In this document: piece by piece, positions 1-6,330 of the stretch
Layout: each line of letters begins with the position of its first letter
Position numbering within the stretch: position 1 is the stretch's first letter
NCBI GenBank assembly: GCA_016934605.1
Contig: JAFGSO010000336.1
Location: 1 to 6,571, forward strand
Direction of reading: 5' to 3'
Length of the DNA stretch: 6,571 bases
Origin: Calditrichota bacterium
GTDB taxonomy: Bacteria; Calditrichota; Calditrichia; RBG-13-44-9
Position numbers and translations under genes: made by a program
Notes under the pieces: model-generated
What the model saw: only the letters and a program-made list of their open reading frames with translations
Told to the model about the DNA's origin: nothing
The model's database searches: none

Positions 1-1595
1 ATAACCGATGAGTCTGTAAAAGTATGTTTGAGTCCGCTATTGTTACCGAGATAAAAGTTGGAGTTAGGATCCTTCCCCGAAACAGTATTGTCGAGATCGT
101 ACTGAGCAAGCGGAACAAATCCGATAAGATTTCCCCTTTCATCGGTTATCGGATTTCCCCATGAAAGACCAAAGTCGTCACTGCGGTATACTCTGTAACC
201 TTCGAAATCCATTTTTCCGGAAAGAAGGTCCTGCGCAGTTTCGGCCGCAGATCCATCCCAGGTGAGCGTTACTTTTCCTTCTGAGGAGAAAGCCTGAACC
301 GCAGGAGAGGGCGGTGCATTCGGCCCCAGATAATTCTGAAGTGACATATCCCTCACCATTTCGGCATTGGCCATCATCTGTTCTTTCGTTTCTCCCATCA
401 CAACAGCGAAGGCCGACCGTACAGAATCACCGGAAGCAATCGATACAGGTCCGGTAGAGATAATAAATACAAAATCGGTGCCCAGTTTCTGCCCGCTGGG
501 ATCCATATCATCTGCCAGGGCATCATCATCAATTCGGTGATTGTCTCCGTGAAAATAGAGACCAGGAGTAATATTCGATCCGATGGTATCGCTGGTCATG
601 ATCTCCCAGAGCTGTCCGTTGGTGCCGGGTTCATAAATATTGTCGAAAAAGTGAAAATCGGTGATACCCTGATTTCCCGGCGTAAATAGCGAGAGCATTC
701 CGATATAGCCGGTTATATCCCATATGCCTTTGGAAGGATCAGCATCCCGGAGGTATACCAGATTTTTATTATCCGGTTGGGAAGGATCCAGGGAGACAAA
801 ACGAATATGGTCGTGGGTATCAAAATCCACTTTAAAATCAGCCATGTACCCGATCCAGACGGAATCGAGTGATTGTTGCGATGTATTGATAATCTGAAAA
901 TCGAATATTATAAAATTTCGGGCATAAGAACGACTGAAGGAGAAGGCTCTCTGTTTCACTTTCAGCCCATAGGATCCTTTTTGATTATTCTGGTCGGTGA
1001 ATTCACCATAAATATCACGTTCAGAAATGAATTCTCCTTCTTTTTCACCGCCAGTATCCGGATTATAGCGAAAAGGTCCGGGCCAGAACGGTTTATCGTT
1101 TTCATTGGTGGGCCAGGTATTCCTGTTGTCCGAACCGGCCATCAGCGGTGTGCCGTCGGAAGCGGTCACATTGCCGGAATACAAATTTCCATATGAGCCA
1201 TCCAGGGCCTCCCAGTCAAAATTTTCAGCCACGCTGGCTGGATCATGGACCGATGTCACTACGTCACCTCGGTATCCCACCATAAGTTCAAGCCCAAAAC
1301 AATATTGGTGAGTATCGTCTGCCCAGCTGGGCCAGTGCAATGCCGGAGAAAACAAATGGAAATTGGAAAGGATGCCAAAATTACCCGTGACATTGGCCAG
1401 TTCTCCCCGATCCATTATTCCCACCGCCCGGTCCGATTTGCCCATCAGCTTGCTGAATGCCGCCTGCGGTCTGTTTTTATATTTTTCGAAGACTTTATGG
1501 CCTTCATCCCTGTCGTTAAAAAGGCTCTGAGAAAAACCTGTGTGAGCACACAAAATTAAAATTAAAACTGTAATCAGAAATTTAATTTGAGTCAT
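1..1595 (-). CDS. Secreted fibronectin-III-like protein, receptor-linked, C-terminus outside window (partial)
   Basis: The minus-strand frame opens at ATG 1595-1593 and stays open to the left edge, giving 531 residues with no stop, so the C-terminus is missing. The N-terminus is a clear signal peptide: MTQIK, a hydrophobic FLITVLILILCA core, then a likely cleavage near GFS-Q (residues 20-23). The long middle (about 24-420) is rich in aromatic, Asp and Gly residues and matches no domain I can name. From about residue 422 a Pro-rich linker (APPSPAV) leads into a fibronectin-III-like segment with KVTLTWDGS and DFEGYRVYRS (about 462-474). That segment is frequent in large secreted FCB-group proteins, which often end in a T9SS sorting domain; whether this one does cannot be seen. 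A GAGGAA Shine-Dalgarno lies at 1614-1609, a rather long 13 nt before the ATG. It starts 27 bp after the TonB receptor stop, so the two are probably co-transcribed. An extracellular or surface partner of the receptor is an inference; the function is unknown. Confidence 0.85.
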   Translation of the reverse strand, partial: MTQIKFLITVLILILCAHTGFSQSLFNDRDEGHKVFEKYKNRPQAAFSKLMGKSDRAVGIMDRGELANVTGNFGILSNFHLFSPALHWPSWADDTHQYCFGLELMVGYRGDVVTSVHDPASVAENFDWEALDGSYGNLYSGNVTASDGTPLMAGSDNRNTWPTNENDKPFWPGPFRYNPDTGGEKEGEFISERDIYGEFTDQNNQKGSYGLKVKQRAFSFSRSYARNFIIFDFQIINTSQQSLDSVWIGYMADFKVDFDTHDHIRFVSLDPSQPDNKNLVYLRDADPSKGIWDITGYIGMLSLFTPGNQGITDFHFFDNIYEPGTNGQLWEIMTSDTIGSNITPGLYFHGDNHRIDDDALADDMDPSGQKLGTDFVFIISTGPVSIASGDSVRSAFAVVMGETKEQMMANAEMVRDMSLQNYLGPNAPPSPAVQAFSSEGKVTLTWDGSAAETAQDLLSGKMDFEGYRVYRSDDFGLSWGNPITDERGNLIGFVPLAQYDLDNTVSGKDPNSNFYLGNNSGLKHTFTDSSV

Positions 1596-1622
1596 CTTAT
1601 TTTTTGAGTTCCTCGATTTTTA

Positions 1623-4307
1623 TCAGAAGAGAATGAGTGCACCTATGCGAATTAATCTTGGCGGTCCGGCATCTGCCGGGTCATGAACGAAATCCGTACC
1701 GGTAGCCAGAAGATCCAGTTTTCCGGTATCCCATAATCTTCCGGTGTACGGCTGAACTATTAATGGATTCAATATATCGAACAGATTGGTTATCTCAGCG
1801 AATGCACCCAGATTCATCCCCGGAACCGGCCACCTTTTCTCCAGGCGGATATCTACCGTACTTATCCAGGGCATTCTGGCAGAATTCGGAGGGATAAATA
1901 GGGTGGGATCATCCGTTATTGGTGTATAGGGATATCCGGAAGCCAGCTGCAGCAGGGCATTCAGGCTCAGATTGGAAAGTAAAAGCTTCTCCCACCCGGA
2001 CGCATTATTTCGTGAGGGATATGCCAGCGTAAAAGAAGCGCTCAGGACATGCCTCCGGTCAAAATCCAGAGGATATTCCTGTTTGGTTTCTTCCAGTTCA
2101 AAATAGGCATTATATGCCTGGTCTGTCGGAAAGGACGCATTGCCGGTGGCAACGGAATAAGTGTAATTTAACGCTCCTGTAAGATATCTGTTTGTCAGAA
2201 TTCGCCAGGATAGATCGATACCTTTCACACTCCCGTAATCATTATTGATGAAAATGGAATACCGGTATTGCTGCCCGATCCGATAAAAATGGGTTCCCAG
2301 CAAATTTTCCATATCTTTGTAATAAGCGGTGATTTCGAAGACACTGTTGCTGGTGGTCTGAAATCTGAGACCGGCTTCATAACTGACTGTTTTCTGAGGT
2401 TTGAGTCCGGGATTTCCCACCAGCGCCACGGATATCTGCTTCAGTACATCCGGATTCAGATAGATCAGGTTGGTATATACGTCTGAGTAAGACGGAAACT
2501 GAAAAAAATGCCCATAAGCAAAATGGAAGATTATTTCCTCGGTTATCGGGAAAGCCATGCCCAATCGGGGACTCCACTGCAGTTTTGGTGAAATATTCTG
2601 GAGTCCTGATTCAGGATTATCTATTTCCTGCCAGATTTTGGTATTGACATCCACATAATCCACCCTCAGACCGGCATTAATGATGAAATAGTCATACTCT
2701 ATTTTATCCTGCAGGTATACGGCTGCTTCTATAGGATCATAATCCAGCGGAAACGTAAGGTTTATACCGCCTTCCTCAGGCCAGGGTTCGAGACGCCTGA
2801 CGGAGTTCAATTCCTGATAACGAAATTCAAATCCGGATTTAAATTCGTGGTGCAGGCCGGCCTGATAATTAAAATCTGCTTTCAGCGAATAAAGATCTGT
2901 TTCGGATTTAAGATATAAATCATCCGTCCCTTTGATATAAAATTCCAGCTCATTATCCCGATCTCCCTTGCGGTATTCGGTATCGGGATCTTTAAAGCGC
3001 TGGTTGTTCCAGTCCCACACTCCGAATTCGCTTCTGTGGCTGGACAGGTGCAGGTTAAGAGTATAAAACATTCTTGAAGATAGCGTATGAGATAGATTAA
3101 GAATATGGCGCCGCTGGGACACGTCGTTCAGACCCTGATTCCGGGGCAGGTATTTCCAGTCATGATCATAAACCTGAAAGATCTGTCGGCTTAAATTCTC
3201 GGTAAAATTAATCTTTAAAGCGGGTGAGACGAAATAAGTTAATTTTGCAAAATAGTTACGGTCCAGATGAAAACCATGGGGAAGATAATCATTGAAATTG
3301 GAATATTTCCCTGAAAAAAAGAAAGAGAAATTTTTGAAGAGCGGCACCGGACCACTCAGTGAACCCTGCAGCTGACCGGGAATTTCAAGCATAACCGGAT
3401 AACCCTGGAAATAATTATCGGGTTTGCTGTAAGTTATTCTCGTCTGGCTGGAAGCATCCAGAATCGGATTCTTGTCCGTTACCAGTGCATCCTTTTTTCG
3501 GTAAGGTGAACTGTTCAGGTAGTCTGTTAAAACTTCCAGTTTTCCGCTGTATTTGCGGGTGGCTTCCCGGGTGACGATATTGACGATGGCAGACATCACG
3601 TTACCGTATTCGGCGTTGAAAGTACCGCTGATGACCACCATTTCATCGATAGCTTCCTCTGAAATAGAGATGCCCAGATTGCCAGCCATTCGCTGTCTTG
3701 CCAGATCGCTCTCTTCCATTTCGCTGTCGAAGCCGCCTTTAAGGGGATCTTCAACATAGACGCCGTCGATAAGGTATGCGACTTCATCGGTCCGACCTCC
3801 GCGTACGTGCAGACGACCGGCCGCATCTTTTACCACACCAGCCTGAATAGCGAGAACGTCCTTGAAATCGCGTACCGGAAGCTCAGTAATTTCCTTGCTG
3901 CCAATATAGGTCTGTTTGGAGGTGATATCTTTCTGAATAAGCGGGCGTTCGGCAACAACCACTACCTCGTCGCCCGGAATGGGGGTCTCTGACAGCCGGA
4001 AATTTAGATTTGTGGTCAGATCCACTGATACCTGGACATTCCGTTTAATGATCTTCTGATATCCGAGCATACTGACTTCAATCTGATATATTCCTGGTGG
4101 GACGTTCATGATAAAAAAGCGACCCCGGGAGTCGGTAGAGGCACCAAGTCGCGCATCAATCAGAAGAATATTTACCCCGGGTAAGGGTGCACCTGTGGTT
4201 ATATCGGTAACCGTCCCGGAAATTTTTCCGGTTGTTCCTGCACTTATCAATGAAAAAAATGAAAGGAGAAACGATAAAAGAATTGCAGCAATCAGCCTTT
4301 TAATCAT
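1623..4307 (-). CDS. TonB-dependent outer-membrane receptor with carboxypeptidase-regulatory-like N-domain
   Basis: This 894-residue protein should be an outer-membrane beta-barrel that takes up a ligand using TonB/ExbBD energy. Domains in order: signal peptide 1-23 (MIKRLIAAILL..., cleavage near LISA-G); a carboxypeptidase-D-regulatory-like beta-sandwich about 28-107 (GKISGTVTD, PLPGVNI, STDSRGRFFIMNVPPG, VSMLGYQ); a TonB-box-like DEVVVVAERP at 113-122; a plug about 123-255 with LPVRDFKDVLAIQAGVV, LHVRGGRTDEVAYLIDGVYV and FNAEYGNVMSAIVNIVTREA; then the barrel to the C-terminal Phe894, the usual barrel-assembly signal. The late segment AEITNLFDILNP is also typical. Length is normal for the family. 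A partial Shine-Dalgarno GGTGGG lies at 4322-4317, 9 nt before the ATG. An upstream ATG at 4314 is out of frame. No SusD-like lipoprotein is adjacent, so I would not call it SusC. The partner is the secreted gene downstream. The ligand is unknown; iron chelate, peptide or glycan import are all possible. Confidence 0.95.
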   Translation of the reverse strand: MIKRLIAAILLSFLLSFFSLISAGTTGKISGTVTDITTGAPLPGVNILLIDARLGASTDSRGRFFIMNVPPGIYQIEVSMLGYQKIIKRNVQVSVDLTTNLNFRLSETPIPGDEVVVVAERPLIQKDITSKQTYIGSKEITELPVRDFKDVLAIQAGVVKDAAGRLHVRGGRTDEVAYLIDGVYVEDPLKGGFDSEMEESDLARQRMAGNLGISISEEAIDEMVVISGTFNAEYGNVMSAIVNIVTREATRKYSGKLEVLTDYLNSSPYRKKDALVTDKNPILDASSQTRITYSKPDNYFQGYPVMLEIPGQLQGSLSGPVPLFKNFSFFFSGKYSNFNDYLPHGFHLDRNYFAKLTYFVSPALKINFTENLSRQIFQVYDHDWKYLPRNQGLNDVSQRRHILNLSHTLSSRMFYTLNLHLSSHRSEFGVWDWNNQRFKDPDTEYRKGDRDNELEFYIKGTDDLYLKSETDLYSLKADFNYQAGLHHEFKSGFEFRYQELNSVRRLEPWPEEGGINLTFPLDYDPIEAAVYLQDKIEYDYFIINAGLRVDYVDVNTKIWQEIDNPESGLQNISPKLQWSPRLGMAFPITEEIIFHFAYGHFFQFPSYSDVYTNLIYLNPDVLKQISVALVGNPGLKPQKTVSYEAGLRFQTTSNSVFEITAYYKDMENLLGTHFYRIGQQYRYSIFINNDYGSVKGIDLSWRILTNRYLTGALNYTYSVATGNASFPTDQAYNAYFELEETKQEYPLDFDRRHVLSASFTLAYPSRNNASGWEKLLLSNLSLNALLQLASGYPYTPITDDPTLFIPPNSARMPWISTVDIRLEKRWPVPGMNLGAFAEITNLFDILNPLIVQPYTGRLWDTGKLDLLATGTDFVHDPADAGPPRLIRIGALILF

Positions 4308-4390
4308 CAGCCATTTCCCACCAAAATTAAATTTTAATACTCGTTTTTAACAGAAAGGTTTCTTGAAAAATTTTATATTAAATCCATGAA

Positions 4391-4419
4391 AATATATCAT
4401 ATAACAAACTGTGCGCCAA
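4391..4419 (-). promoter_or_regulatory. Candidate sigma-70-type promoter for the TonB receptor unit
   Basis: On the minus strand, TTGGCG (4419-4414) and TATATT (4396-4391) are separated by exactly 17 nt. This predicts transcription starting near 4384 and a leader of about 77 nt before the ATG at 4307. The -35 box matches TTGACA at four of six positions. The surroundings are AT-rich, so chance -10-like matches are common and this remains a prediction from spacing and similarity only. Confidence 0.4.
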
Positions 4420-4503
4420 AGTGTTTTACATAAATGCGGTTTTGTATTTCTTAAAAGGTTATTTGGCTGCAGTTTTTTAGAAGAAATATTTTATTTTCGA
4501 ACA

Positions 4504-4517
4504 AACATTGTTATGTT
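4504..4517. repeat. Short inverted repeat, possible operator
   Basis: AACAT-TGTT-ATGTT forms 5-bp arms around a 4-nt centre, about 34 nt upstream of the predicted plus-strand -35 box. Its position would suit an activator or repressor site between the two divergent promoters. The arms are short and AT-rich, so chance occurrence is quite possible. Confidence 0.2.
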
Positions 4518-4550
4518 GTTATAAATAATACATTTCAGTTAATCCTAACC

Positions 4551-4579
4551 TTTACAAATCTTTCAGAATATTGTATATT
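4551..4579 (+). promoter_or_regulatory. Candidate sigma-70-type promoter for the sorting-domain/FISUMP operon
   Basis: TTTACA (4551-4556) and TATATT (4574-4579) are 17 nt apart, in an AT-rich stretch just upstream of the composition change. The expected transcription start is about 4585-4587, exactly where the GC-rich, foldable block begins at 4588. That coincidence raises confidence in both. It does not resemble the TTTG / TAnnTTTG promoter of Bacteroidota. Confidence 0.5.
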
Positions 4580-4584
4580 AAAAC

Positions 4585-4681
4585 GTCTCCTGTGGTAAGT
4601 TGCCCTGCTCTGAGGGGAGCAGGACACCCAGATCAGCAGCTTGCATGGGATTTAACAGGAACTCACCGGTATACTGAACCG
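4585..4681 (+). ncRNA. Possible structured 5' leader RNA (three-way junction), class not recognised
   Basis: An outer stem can form between TCCTGT (4588-4593) and ACAGGA (4655-4660). It encloses two hairpins. The first is a perfect 7-bp stem CCTGCTC/GAGCAGG (4604-4610 with 4617-4623, loop TGAGGG). The second is CCCA/TGGG (4627-4630 with 4646-4649), with an inner GCA/TGC pairing. A third small hairpin CGGT/ACCG (4667-4670 with 4678-4681) follows the junction. No U-tract follows the stable hairpin, so it is not a simple intrinsic terminator. The block starts at the predicted transcription start and lies 57 nt or more before the next gene. I could not match it to the SAM, TPP, cobalamin, purine, c-di-GMP or SRP RNA consensus from memory. 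A cis-regulatory leader is an inference from complementarity, composition and position. Confidence 0.4.
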
Positions 4682-4738
4682 ACAATTCCCCCGAAAAGCA
4701 GCATCCGTTATAGTTTTTGACACAGGATTGATAGACAA

Positions 4739-5263
4739 ATGCATCTGATTTTTGTAAATATAGTAGTCAACAAATTATTCTCTATAGCAGGAGGTAGAAT
4801 TGAAAGTACTCTTCTATCTTCTTTTCTTATGTTATGCGTTTCATTGGTCTATTCCCAAACCTACTATTTAAAGGTAAATCTTAAAGTTGGAGGCAGCGTC
4901 ACTTATGAAATTTCGGAGATCCGGAAGATCGATTTCAGCGATATCACCGGTATAGAAGACGCGAGAAAAGTATCGCAGGTCATCCAGTCTTTCAGGCTTA
5001 TGCAGAATTATCCCAATCCTTTCAATCCCTCCACCACCATCCAATATGAAATTCCCCGAGCGGGAGAAGTAGAAATACGGATTTTTGATATTAATGGTCG
5101 GTTGGTTAAGACCATTAAGAATCAAAAGCAAGTAGCCGGTTCTTATAATTTCCTATGGGATGGACAAAATGATTCTGGGAATAAAGTTGCCAGTGGTCTC
5201 TATATATACTCTTTGAAATTCGAGAATACTATCACTTCAAAAAAAATGATACTTGTAAAGTGA
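4739..5263 (+). CDS. Small secreted protein, mainly a T9SS type A sorting domain; possible frameshift in the signal peptide
   Basis: The open frame from ATG 4739 gives 174 residues. The C-terminal half is a type IX secretion sorting domain of the FlgD-like kind: NYPNPFNPSTTIQYEIP at 90-106, then IRIFDINGRLVKTI, WDGQNDSGN, VASGLYIYSLKF and the terminal KKMILVK. This domain directs Sec-exported proteins through the outer membrane for release or surface anchoring. Between the secretion signal (ending near VYS-Q, residues 37-40) and the sorting domain lie only about 50 residues (41-89), with a short beta-like motif VTYEISEIRKIDF, so there is almost no cargo. The start is uncertain. ATG 4739 has only a weak AGGA 11 nt upstream and gives an unusually long pre-signal. 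A perfect AGGAGGT at 4789-4795 instead serves TTG 4800, one frame off; adding one T to the run 4822-4825 would join them into a 154-residue protein with a normal signal peptide. It is followed 13 bp later by the FISUMP gene. Confidence 0.8.
   Translation: MHLIFVNIVVNKLFSIAGGRIESTLLSSFLMLCVSLVYSQTYYLKVNLKVGGSVTYEISEIRKIDFSDITGIEDARKVSQVIQSFRLMQNYPNPFNPSTTIQYEIPRAGEVEIRIFDINGRLVKTIKNQKQVAGSYNFLWDGQNDSGNKVASGLYIYSLKFENTITSKKMILVK
4789..4795 (+). promoter_or_regulatory. Strong Shine-Dalgarno pointing to a TTG start in the other frame
   Basis: AGGAGGT is the strongest ribosome-binding site in the window. The only start codon at suitable distance is TTG 4800-4802; in the long open frame the codon at 4799 is ATT. 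The TTG frame reads MKVLFYLLFL, a typical signal-peptide beginning, then leaves frame and stops at 4869-4871. This suggests the genuine start of the sorting-domain gene is here, and that one base is missing in the signal peptide. Confidence 0.65.
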
Positions 5264-5276
5264 AAGGAACATAAAA

Positions 5277-6020
5277 ATGGTAAAATTATTGATGCTTATT
5301 TTATCAGTACTACTCTTAGTCAGTTTATCTTTTACTCAGACCATGAATATTCATACTTTATCCGGGACAGATGTATACGATCTGGCGGATATCGACAGTA
5401 TTACGTTTGCGGTTACCGGAGATACTGGATTAGTAACGGATATAGACGGCAATATATATCATACGGTGAGAATCGGTACGCAGGTGTGGTTAATGGAGAA
5501 TCTGACAGTCACCCGATACCGGAATGGAGATTCTATCCCAAATGTTACGGATGGACCTACATGGGGGGGACTTCTTACAGGAGCATACTGTAATTACAGC
5601 AATGATCCAAATAATGCCAGTATCTATGGTCGGTTGTATAACTGGTTTGCGGTCGATGATCCGCGAGGTATCGCACCGGAAGGCTGGCATGTCCCCAGTG
5701 AGGCGGAATGGGACATTCTGGTGAATTATCTGGGAGGCGCCTCGGTTGCCGGAGGGGCTATGAAAGAAGCCGGAACATCCCACTGGAACAGTCCCAACAG
5801 CGGTGCCACCAATTCCAGTGGATTTACTGCGTTGCCGGGCGGGTATCGCGGCATCGGTAATAATTTCGGCGGTATGGGTAACGAAGCTACCTTCTGGTCC
5901 TCTACCGAGCACAGCACGGATAACGCCTGGAACCGCTCACTGTATTATGGTAATGCACAGGTGGATCGGAGCACCAACGGTAAGCAGCACGGTTTTTCGG
6001 TTCGTTGTGTCAGGGATTAA
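5277..6020 (+). CDS. Secreted FISUMP (Fibrobacter succinogenes major paralogous) domain protein
   Basis: This 247-residue protein has a signal peptide at 1-20 (MVKLLMLILSVLLLVSLSFT, cleavage before Gln21), a short module DVYDLADIDSITF at 32-44, and a full-length FISUMP domain from about 53 to the end. Family motifs are in order: DIDGNIYHTVRIGTQVWLMENL, GAYCNY, YGRLYNWFAV, GIAPEGWHVPSEAEW, YLGG, SGFTALPGGYR, FWSST, and the closing GFSVRCVRD. FISUMP proteins are exported proteins of mostly unknown function in FCB-group bacteria, often surface-located. The cysteines in the domain (GAYC, RCV) might pair. It has no T9SS sorting domain and no lipobox Cys after the signal peptide, so its final location is not shown. 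AAAGGAA 7 nt before the ATG is a good ribosome-binding site. It lies 13 bp after the sorting-domain gene and is probably its operon partner. The two share the V-Y-x-[IL]-x-x-I-x-x-I-x-F module after their signal peptides. Confidence 0.92.
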   Translation: MVKLLMLILSVLLLVSLSFTQTMNIHTLSGTDVYDLADIDSITFAVTGDTGLVTDIDGNIYHTVRIGTQVWLMENLTVTRYRNGDSIPNVTDGPTWGGLLTGAYCNYSNDPNNASIYGRLYNWFAVDDPRGIAPEGWHVPSEAEWDILVNYLGGASVAGGAMKEAGTSHWNSPNSGATNSSGFTALPGGYRGIGNNFGGMGNEATFWSSTEHSTDNAWNRSLYYGNAQVDRSTNGKQHGFSVRCVRD

Positions 6021-6049
6021 TCTTTGTTGGCTATTTTTCTATTTGGAGT

Positions 6050-6066
6050 CTGGGGAGAAGCCCCGG
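6050..6066 (+). terminator. Candidate 3' hairpin of the FISUMP operon
   Basis: CTGGGG-AGAAG-CCCCGG can form a 6-bp stem, including one U-G pair, with a 5-nt loop, beginning 29 nt after the FISUMP stop codon. There is no proper U-tract after it (TTCAAAATT), so it may be an mRNA 3'-end stabiliser or a weak terminator. Confidence 0.35.
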
Positions 6067-6256
6067 TTCAAAATTATGAAAATTAATTTAAGCAAACCTA
6101 AAAGCCCCACCATCTTCCAAAATGGCATGGCTTTGGGGGTGCGGGGAGCTATGGTTATTTCTTTAACCCGAATTTCTCAATCAGCTGAATTTCCTCACCG
6201 ATTCCAGTCCTTTGAAAAAATATTTTCTATTCGAGTCGGTAATTAGATAATCAAAT

Positions 6257-6271
6257 CCCGGCTTTACCAGG
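6257..6271 (-). terminator. Weak hairpin downstream of the right-edge gene
   Basis: Read on the minus strand, CCTGG-TAAAG-CCGGG forms a 5-bp stem with one U-G pair, about 60 nt past the stop codon at 6331. It is followed by ATTTGATT. On the plus strand the same pairing has a C-A mismatch, which fits a minus-strand role. The stem is short and the U content modest. Confidence 0.25.
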
Positions 6272-6330
6272 TTAAAATCAATTCAATCGTAAAACTCACT
6301 TTATTCATGGAAGAATACAAAACGAATGGG

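Larger units (their letters stand above)
4308..4738. other. Divergent intergenic regulatory region
   Basis: This is 431 bp without a convincing gene, between the minus-strand TonB receptor unit and the plus-strand sorting-domain/FISUMP operon. Composition is sharply two-part. The stretch 4501-4590 is about 24% G+C by hand count, while 4591-4710 is about 52%. The AT-rich part holds one plausible promoter per strand, described separately. The GC-rich block holds several complementary segments and no reading frame of note. Both promoters facing outward from one region would allow joint regulation, but no operator is identifiable with confidence. Confidence 0.8.
6021..6330. other. Convergent intergenic region
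   Basis: This 310 bp stretch separates the FISUMP stop from the stop of the convergent minus-strand gene. It holds three weak hairpins (6050-6066, 6101-6134 and 6257-6271) and a cluster of G and C runs between 6052 and 6146. The 6101-6134 element pairs AAAGCC with GGCTTT, and CCAT with ATGG inside. On the minus strand it is followed by a TTTT, so it could be a weak terminator. GCCCCACC at 6104-6111 could instead pair with the G-runs at 6137-6148, making an alternative fold. A 56-codon frame at 6076-6246 has no ribosome-binding site and no recognisable product. Confidence 0.6.

Noticed and set aside
873..1559. Several plus-strand open frames of 68-107 codons
   Set aside because: They lie opposite the continuous minus-strand reading frame 1595-1, which has a signal peptide and a coherent domain pattern. 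They have no recognisable products and are antisense shadows.
1623..4307. Calling the receptor SusC/RagA
   Set aside because: It has the carboxypeptidase-regulatory-like domain and plug, but no SusD-like lipoprotein partner is present. Its N-terminal layout also fits the wider group of such receptors.
4604..4623. 7-bp perfect hairpin read as an intrinsic terminator
   Set aside because: It is not followed by a U-tract on either strand, and it sits inside a larger set of complementary segments, so a leader fold explains it better.
4585..4710. SRP RNA, 6S RNA or a known riboswitch
   Set aside because: The SRP GGAAGGAAGCA-type loop is absent, and I found none of the conserved core sequences of the SAM, TPP, cobalamin, purine or c-di-GMP riboswitches. 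A decisive covariance search could not be run.
5803..6246. 147-codon plus-strand frame overlapping the end of the FISUMP gene, with an internal 56-codon frame from ATG 6076
   Set aside because: The first half is an alternative frame of the FISUMP coding region. The ATG at 6076 has no ribosome-binding site, and its product shows no known motif or signal peptide.
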